Assembly (NCBI RefSeq): GCF_020283565.1
Contig: NC_060064.1
Coordinates: 9,600,266-9,664,265, forward strand
Direction: 5' to 3'
DNA: 64,000 nucleotides
DNA from: Trifolium pratense
Lineage: Eukaryota; Streptophyta; Magnoliopsida; Fabales; Fabaceae
A model generated the notes under the pieces. The model did not search any database. It saw only the letters and a list, made by a program, of their open reading frames with translations, and was not told where the DNA came from. The position numbers and the translations under genes were made by a program. This document shows positions 58,717-64,000 of the stretch, piece by piece (the first letter of the stretch is position 1; each line of letters begins with the position of its first letter).

Positions 58717-60748
58717 AAATACTTGTGGGAAATTAGGCGAAAAGGATCAGAAGAATCAATCTTATATAGTTAGCACAAACAAAAAAAATACTAAAATGTT
58801 AAACAAATATGTTAAATACAAACTTTTTTAGTTAAAAAACTTGAATCAAATACGTTACGGCTCGAAATACAAACTTGAAATGTCACTGTGTATTATGAGA
58901 ATATACCTAAATTACATATTTTCCTGAAAATCAAAGTAAAACATCAGTCAAGTATATATTTTATTTAAATTCAAATTTAAAATGAAGCGCAAAAACTCAA
59001 AGAAAAATAGAGAACTTAGCGGTAGAATCTAAATCCAAATGGTATGAGAAATGTGGAAAACTTGATGCAGTATTTATAGAAGAAAAAAAAACATAATAAA
59101 TCATATTAAATATTCTTAAAAATTAGTGATGTGATTTAATTATAATAAGTGAAAAAGTTGTAACCAACCCATTGTTGTTTGCATCAGAAAAATCATCAAT
59201 AAATTAAAGATTTTAATTTTAATTTGTTGATGAAACAGACTTATTAATGCCCAAATTCAAAGTGTTAAATTGCAAAAAAAAAAGAGATTTATAAAAAATA
59301 AATAATTGCAGTTTTTTGTTTTTTTTAAGGAATGATTGCAGAATTGAAGATTATGAATATTTTGAATGATAATATAATTCAAATTGTTAAGAAATTAAAA
59401 AAAAAGAATAAATACTTGTGGGAAATTAGGCGAAAAGGATCAGAAGAATCAATCTTATATAGTTAGCACAAACAAAAAAAATACTAAAATGTTAACAAAT
59501 ATGTTAAATACAACCTTTTTTAGTTAAAAAACTTGAATCAAATACGTTACGGCTCGAAATACAAACTTGAAATGTCACTGTGTATTATGAGAATATACCT
59601 AAATTACATATTTTCCTGAAAATCAAAGTAAAACATCAGTCAAGTATATATTTTATTTAAATTCAAATTTAAAATAAAGCGCAAAAACTCAAAGAAAAAT
59701 AGAGAACTTAGCGGTAGAATCTAAATCCAAATGGTATGAGAAATGTGGAAAACTTGATGCAGTATTTATAGTAAAAAAAATAAATAATAAATCATATTAA
59801 ATATTCTTAAAAATTAGTGATGTGATTTAATTATAATAAGTGAAAAAGTTGTAACCAACCCATTGTTGTTTGCATCAGAAAAATCATCAATAAATTAAAG
59901 ATTTTATTTTTAATTTGTTGATGAAACGGACTTATTAATGCCCAAATTCAAAGTGTTAAATTGCAAAAAAAAAGGAGATTTATAAAAAATAAATAATTGC
60001 AGTTTTTTGTTTTTTTTAAGGAATGATTGCAAAATTGAAGATTATGAATATTTTGAATGATAATATAATTCAAATTGTTAAGAAATTAAAAAAAAAGAAT
60101 AAATACTTGTGGGAAATTAGGCGAAAAGGATCAGAAGAATCAATCTTATATAGTTAGCACAAACAAAAAAAATACTAAAATGTTAAACAAATATGTTAAA
60201 TACAACATTTTTTAGTTAAAAAACTTGAATCAAATACGTTACGACTCGAAATACAAACTTGAAATGTCACTGTGTATTATGAGAATATACCTAAATTACA
60301 TATTTTCCTGAAAATCAAAGTAAAACATCAGTCAAGTATATATTTTATTTAAATTCAAATTTAAAATAAAGCGCAAAAACTCAAAGAAAAATAGAGAACT
60401 TAGCGGTAGAATCTAAATCCAAATGGTATGAGAAATGTGGAAAACTTGATGCAGTATTTATAGTAAAAAAAATAAATAATAAATCATATTAAATATTCTT
60501 AAAAATTAGTGATGTGATTTAATTATAATAAGTGAAAAAGTTGTAACCAACCCATTGTTGTTTGCATCAGAAAAATCATCAATAAATTAAAGATTTTATT
60601 TTTAATTTGTTGATGAAACGGACTTATTAATGCCCAAATTCAAAGTGTTAAATTGCAAAAAAAAAGGAGATTTATAAAAAATAAATAATTGCAGTTTTTT
60701 GTTTTTTTTAAGGAATGATTGCAGAATTGAAGATTATGAATATTTTGA
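58717..60748. repeat. Tandem triplication of a 690-bp unit in Helitron H1
   Basis: Copies at 58717-59409 (693 bp), 59410-60100 (691 bp) and 60101-60748 (truncated), a few per cent apart or less. Each begins AAATACTTGTGGGAAATTAGG. On the minus strand each carries CTATAAATACTGCATCAAG, a good TATA context, followed by a leader-like stretch and a TTTGATTTTCAGG acceptor-like site. No ORF of note. Confidence 0.92.
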
Positions 60749-62381
60749 GAAGAAAAAGATATTGAAAGGATATTCTATATTTGCACACATGTTTTTGATA
60801 ATGAACAATTGATTCTCTCTATAAAAAAATAGTAATGAACAATTGATTCTTATAAAAAAATAATAAAGAATTTATATATTCCATGATCATTTTAATTATA
60901 TGATGTGCGATTGGGTCAATATTTCTACGTGCTCATAAAGAATTTATATATTCCATGATCATTTTAATCATTTAATTTTATGAGAATAAATAAAAGTAAA
61001 TCTTGAAAATGATAAAAGTTAGTTTTTTTTGCTTATAATTTTGGACATAAAAAGGTGATTTTTTTTTCTTATAATATGGGACGGAGTGAGTAGTTGAATG
61101 TAAAGAGAAAACTTTCAATCAAATATTAAAGAGGAAACCTTTTTTTAAGGCACCAAAGAAAAAAAAAATGCCAGAAATTGACCGATGTACACATAAATAA
61201 TTTTATTAATTAATATTTGACAACAAATGTGGTTTAGTTTTTTTTTTTTTATAGGCAAAATCAAAATAAGATGCAGGAAGAGGTACTTCAACCCATTACA
61301 ACAATTGATTAACAATGAAGACAACTAATATGATTATTACACTATCAAGCAAAAGAATAAACACTATTAGCATCCAAATTAAGAAGTTAATTTGAGGCCC
61401 CACAAAATGTTCTCAATATTCTTGCATTCTCCCATGAAAACAACTTTGTTTCTCGTGTTCCATATCTTTCTTTATGATCACATTCCTGAAAAATAGAAGA
61501 AGAGAGAATGATCAACAAAATAATAGAATAAAGAAGAAAAAGTTGAAGAAAATTATAAAGACAACAAATATGATTGATAAAAGAGAGAATAAATTAAAAA
61601 TTCAAGTAATTCAAGTAAATAAATAACAATGAAAATAACCAAAAGAAAAGATTTGAAAAATTGTGAGTTGTAGTATTCACACAAAGATCATATATATATA
61701 GAGAAAAAAATGGAGATATGAATAATTTTGTCTTTAATATGAAATTAAAATCATTAATAACAAATATGACCAATTAATCAAAATAATAAATTACATGATT
61801 CATCAACAATCAAAAACATTCATATATTATCACATATTTTTCAAAAAAGAAAATTCCATGATTCTTTTTTTTTTGGTCAAGCCATGATTCATTTTAAAAA
61901 AATATAAAATATTATTTTCACGTTTTTTCATTTTGTTTAAATCATTTCATCCACAAAAAATAAAAATAAAAAAATTGGTTTTTAAAATTATTTGAAGTTA
62001 GTTGAAATAATAATAAATGAAATATTTTTATTATTATTTTTAAATCGAATATTTTAATTAATTAGAATTGTTTCATTATGAATTATTTCCTTTTTAAGTA
62101 GGCAATTTAATATAAGGCATATTTCATTCCTTTTTGAAATAAGGCATATTAGAATATTACTGTTTTTAAAAAAAGAATATAAGGCATATTCCATTTTATT
62201 ATAAAAAATTGGATGTTTATGGAAAAAATTGGACAGCTATTATTTTTCAAAGTAATTATGGTCATTTTTCAAAGTAATTGGACAGCTATTGAATATATAT
62301 CAACATTAAATGTGAAGAATGAGGTTGAATGAGGAGAGGAGAGAGAAAGACAAATATGTCTGGCTTATTACATATTATAGA
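60749..62381. other. 5' part of Helitron H1, no firm gene
   Basis: AT-rich. A Stowaway-like end lies near 61035-61090. A possible captured exon lies on the minus strand at 61387-61485: acceptor TTTTTCAG, then 32 codons (ECDHKERYGTRE... ending GASN) and TAA. The parent gene is not recognised. The stretch ends at the Helitron 5' terminus, 62381. Confidence 0.45.
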
Positions 62382-62439
62382 TTTGGGGTTTCTAATTAAT
62401 ACTATTATTATTATTATTAATTAGAGTTGGGTCGTTACA

Positions 62440-62798
62440 AAATTAATGTTTGCACAACTATTAATAGAATGTTGCATCGCCTATTTCATTATAGAATGTT
62501 TTTAATAACGTCCAATTTTGCATATTATTAGTATTAATGGTACAACTATAAATCATCAATTGTCTATGTAGAATTTGAATTTTTGGTTTCTCATGTGAAT
62601 TATGTGAATTAATTGTCAAAGCCATATGAGAAGAAAAACCTTTTGGACATGCCACGTGTACAAAATTCTTTGAAAAAAATGACTCAAATCACGGGTAAAA
62701 ATATGTTTGTAAATTCTTTTTTTCATGAAACTTATTTCAAGTAAAACACAAAAATTCATATTTTAAATTATTCTATTTTACTTTTCTTAATAAGTATG
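62440..62798. repeat. Tandem unit C, continuation after the nested insertion
   Basis: AAATT target duplication, then sequence collinear with about 15130-15490 of unit A, including the 64-codon minus frame at 62461-62655. It stops matching at about 62799. Confidence 0.85.
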
Positions 62799-63341
62799 AA
62801 AATTATTCAAGAGACTACTTTGAAGATCAAATCAGTCAAGGAGAATATGAAAATTGCTCAGAGTAGACAAAAGAGTTATGCTGATCACAGAAGGAGACCT
62901 TTAGAGTTCAATGAGGGTGACCATGTTTTCTTACGCGTAACGCCTAAATTGGGTTTGCGCGGTGTTTTCAAAACTAAGAAGCTTTGTCCAAGGTACATTG
63001 GACCATATCAGATCCTTAGGCGTGTCGGTCCTGTGGCCTATCAGTTAGCATTGCCTCCATCTATGTCAGGGATGCATGATGTATTCCATGTGTCTCAACT
63101 CAGGAAATTCATTCCAGATCCGTTCCAGCCAGTAGAATTGGAAACCATAGACTTGAAACCAGATTTAACGTATCAGCCCAACCCCGTTCGCATTGTAGAC
63201 CGTGATGCTAAGACTCTTCGGAACAAGACAATTCCAATAGTTAAGGTCCAATGGGCTCAGTCACCGGATGGCGAGTTCACTTGGGAGTTAGAATCCGAAA
63301 TGATGAAAAACTATTCTTATCTTTTCTCAGGTAAATTTTAA
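62799..63341 (+). pseudogene. 5'-truncated Tekay-like chromovirus Pol: integrase C-terminus and chromodomain
   Basis: About 180 codons open to a TAA at 63341. It begins inside the integrase C-terminal region (QSRQKSYADHRRRPLEFNEG), continues through the GPY/F module (PRYIGPYQILRRVG, then HDVFHVSQLRKF) and ends in a chromodomain (KTIPIVKVQWAQ...FTWELESEMM, about residues 135-178). This is the C-terminal layout of Ty3-type chromoviruses, where the chromodomain helps to target integration. Everything upstream (gag, protease, RT, RNase H, integrase core) is absent, and the left edge abuts XTH-unit sequence without an LTR. A deletion by illegitimate recombination, or an assembly join, would explain it. 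The fragment itself has no stop. Confidence 0.88.
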
Positions 63342-63376
63342 ATTTCGCGGACGAAATTTCTTTAAGGAGGGTAAGT
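63342..63376 (+). other. PPT region of the chromovirus
   Basis: TTTCGCGGACGAAATTTC, then TTTAAGGAGGGTAAGT, directly before the LTR. Nearly the same string precedes the 3' LTRs of both LARDs. Confidence 0.85.
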
Positions 63377-64000
63377 TGTAACATCCTCATTTTCTTTATG
63401 AGTATTATGTATCAATTAGAGATATTATGAGTATCATATTATGACATGACCAAATACTAGAAAACAAAGACCAAGTGTAACCAATGAGATAACCTATAGT
63501 GGACCCCACGCTATTACTAAAGTACCAAACCCCTTAGTTCACTTTCATTTTTCTTTTCCTGCATAATCAGAATACTCCCTTCTCTCATCTCATCTCTCTC
63601 GTTTAACAAAACAACAACACCCAACCATCTCAATCTCTCTAAACTTCCTCATAAAACTCACATGTATGTAGTGTTTTAAATTCCTCAAGCTCCAATCTCA
63701 CTAGTGGTAAGTTCATGTGTTCCAAATTCAATTTCAATCTCTTGGATTCGTGCACTGTTCATTCATTCTCTAAAGACCCAAATTATGACCTTTACATACA
63801 TGTAATGAAATGGGGCTTATTTGTTTTTATGTGGTGATTTAGGCAGTGGAATTGAAGGCCAAAGCTCAAGAGGGAGCTGAAGCTCTCATTTCAGATCTGT
63901 AACCAAGTTTCAAGGCTAGGATTAAGCTCCATTTATTAGGTGGGTTCTTAAGTTTAGTTAGTTAATTGCCCCAAATTATGAACTTTGTATGCCAACATAA
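63377..64000 (+). repeat. 3' LTR of the chromovirus (start only)
   Basis: Starts TGTAACATCCTCATTTTC and runs off the window. The later part (GTTAATTGCCCCAAATTATGAAC) resembles the LARD LTRs. Confidence 0.8.

Larger units (their letters stand above)
41001..62381 (-). mobile_element. Helitron H1 (minus strand), 21.4 kb with nested elements, about 4.9 kb of its own
   Basis: The left end CTAG (41001-41004) and hairpin at 41012-41030 match the Helitron 3' ends in the XTH units. The right end, on the minus strand, is TCTATAATATG at 62381. The interrupted LTR reads TTTCAA|TTTGGGG in its partner copy, so insertion was between A and T with no duplication, as expected for Helitrons. Own sequence: 41001-41527, 50517-50637 and 58172-62381. 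No Rep/helicase ORF, so non-autonomous. Confidence 0.78.
31156..62439 (-). mobile_element. Non-coding LTR element on the minus strand (LARD-like, Tekay-related), with nested insertions
   Basis: LTRs at 31156-33627 and 37357-62439 (the latter split). The 5-bp duplication AAATT is at 31151-31155 and 62440-62444, and the intact paralogue reads ATAAAATTAATG. In element orientation each LTR begins TGTAACGACCC and ends GGTGTTATA. The PBS lies at 37343-37354 and the PPT at 33628-33650. The 3.7-kb interior has no gag or pol ORF. LTRs beginning TGTAAC and the GAGGACGAAATTC...TTTTAAGG PPT context resemble Tekay chromoviruses, such as the fragment at 62799. The element is non-autonomous. The LTRs differ by scattered substitutions plus an indel of about 80 bp near 39560. 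Confidence 0.9.

Overview
This is nuclear DNA from a flowering plant. The evidence is spliceosomal introns in a xyloglucan endotransglucosylase/hydrolase (XTH) gene, AT-rich spacers, and plant-type LTR retrotransposons, Helitrons and MITEs. The repeat families (a SIRE-like copia element with a third ORF, Tekay-like chromoviruses, Stowaway and hAT MITEs) would fit a legume, but that is inference. No bacterial, organellar, rRNA or CRISPR feature was seen.

1-11402: a SIRE-type (Sirevirus) Ty1-copia element that lacks only the left part of its 5' LTR. In order it holds the LTR remnant, PBS, Gag, Pol (protease, integrase, RT, RNase H), a large third ORF of the kind called env-like, a small antisense ORF with its own TATA and poly(A) signals, several polypurine tracts, and the 3' LTR. 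Over the 342 bases that can be compared, the two LTRs differ by one C in a C-run, so the insertion is young. It landed in a tandem array.

11403-31155 and 62440-62798: tandem copies of one unit carrying an XTH gene on the minus strand. Unit A (11403-18109) has an XTH pseudogene with a 34-bp frameshifting insertion. Unit B (18110-26929) has an XTH gene that splices in silico to 260 codons but lacks conserved segments. Unit C (from 26930) is cut off before its XTH exons. All units share a Stowaway MITE, a hAT MITE and a Helitron 3' end. Unit B also gained a solo LTR and a second hAT element.

31156-62439: one deeply nested insertion in unit C. The outermost layer is a minus-strand non-coding LTR element (LARD-like, TSD AAATT). 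Its 5' LTR was entered by a Harbinger-like element (TSD TTA) and by a minus-strand Helitron (41001-62381, A|T target). That Helitron was entered by a minus-strand copia element (41533-50516, TSD AAATC, identical LTRs, dead pol), which itself holds a second Helitron (45611-48749) carrying SINE-like insertions. It was also entered by a plus-strand LARD (50643-58171, TSD TAAGT, nearly identical LTRs). A 690-bp triplication lies in the remaining Helitron body.

62799-64000: a 5'-truncated Tekay-like chromovirus (integrase C-terminus plus chromodomain, PPT, start of the 3' LTR). Its PPT region closely resembles those of the LARDs, which suggests that this lineage mobilises them.

The most unusual signals are an array of small hairpins with a near-constant TTCAG loop and changing, self-complementary stems in the copia element (about 49000-50181), and the antisense transcription unit in the SIRE element, whose product carries SUMO-interaction-like motifs.
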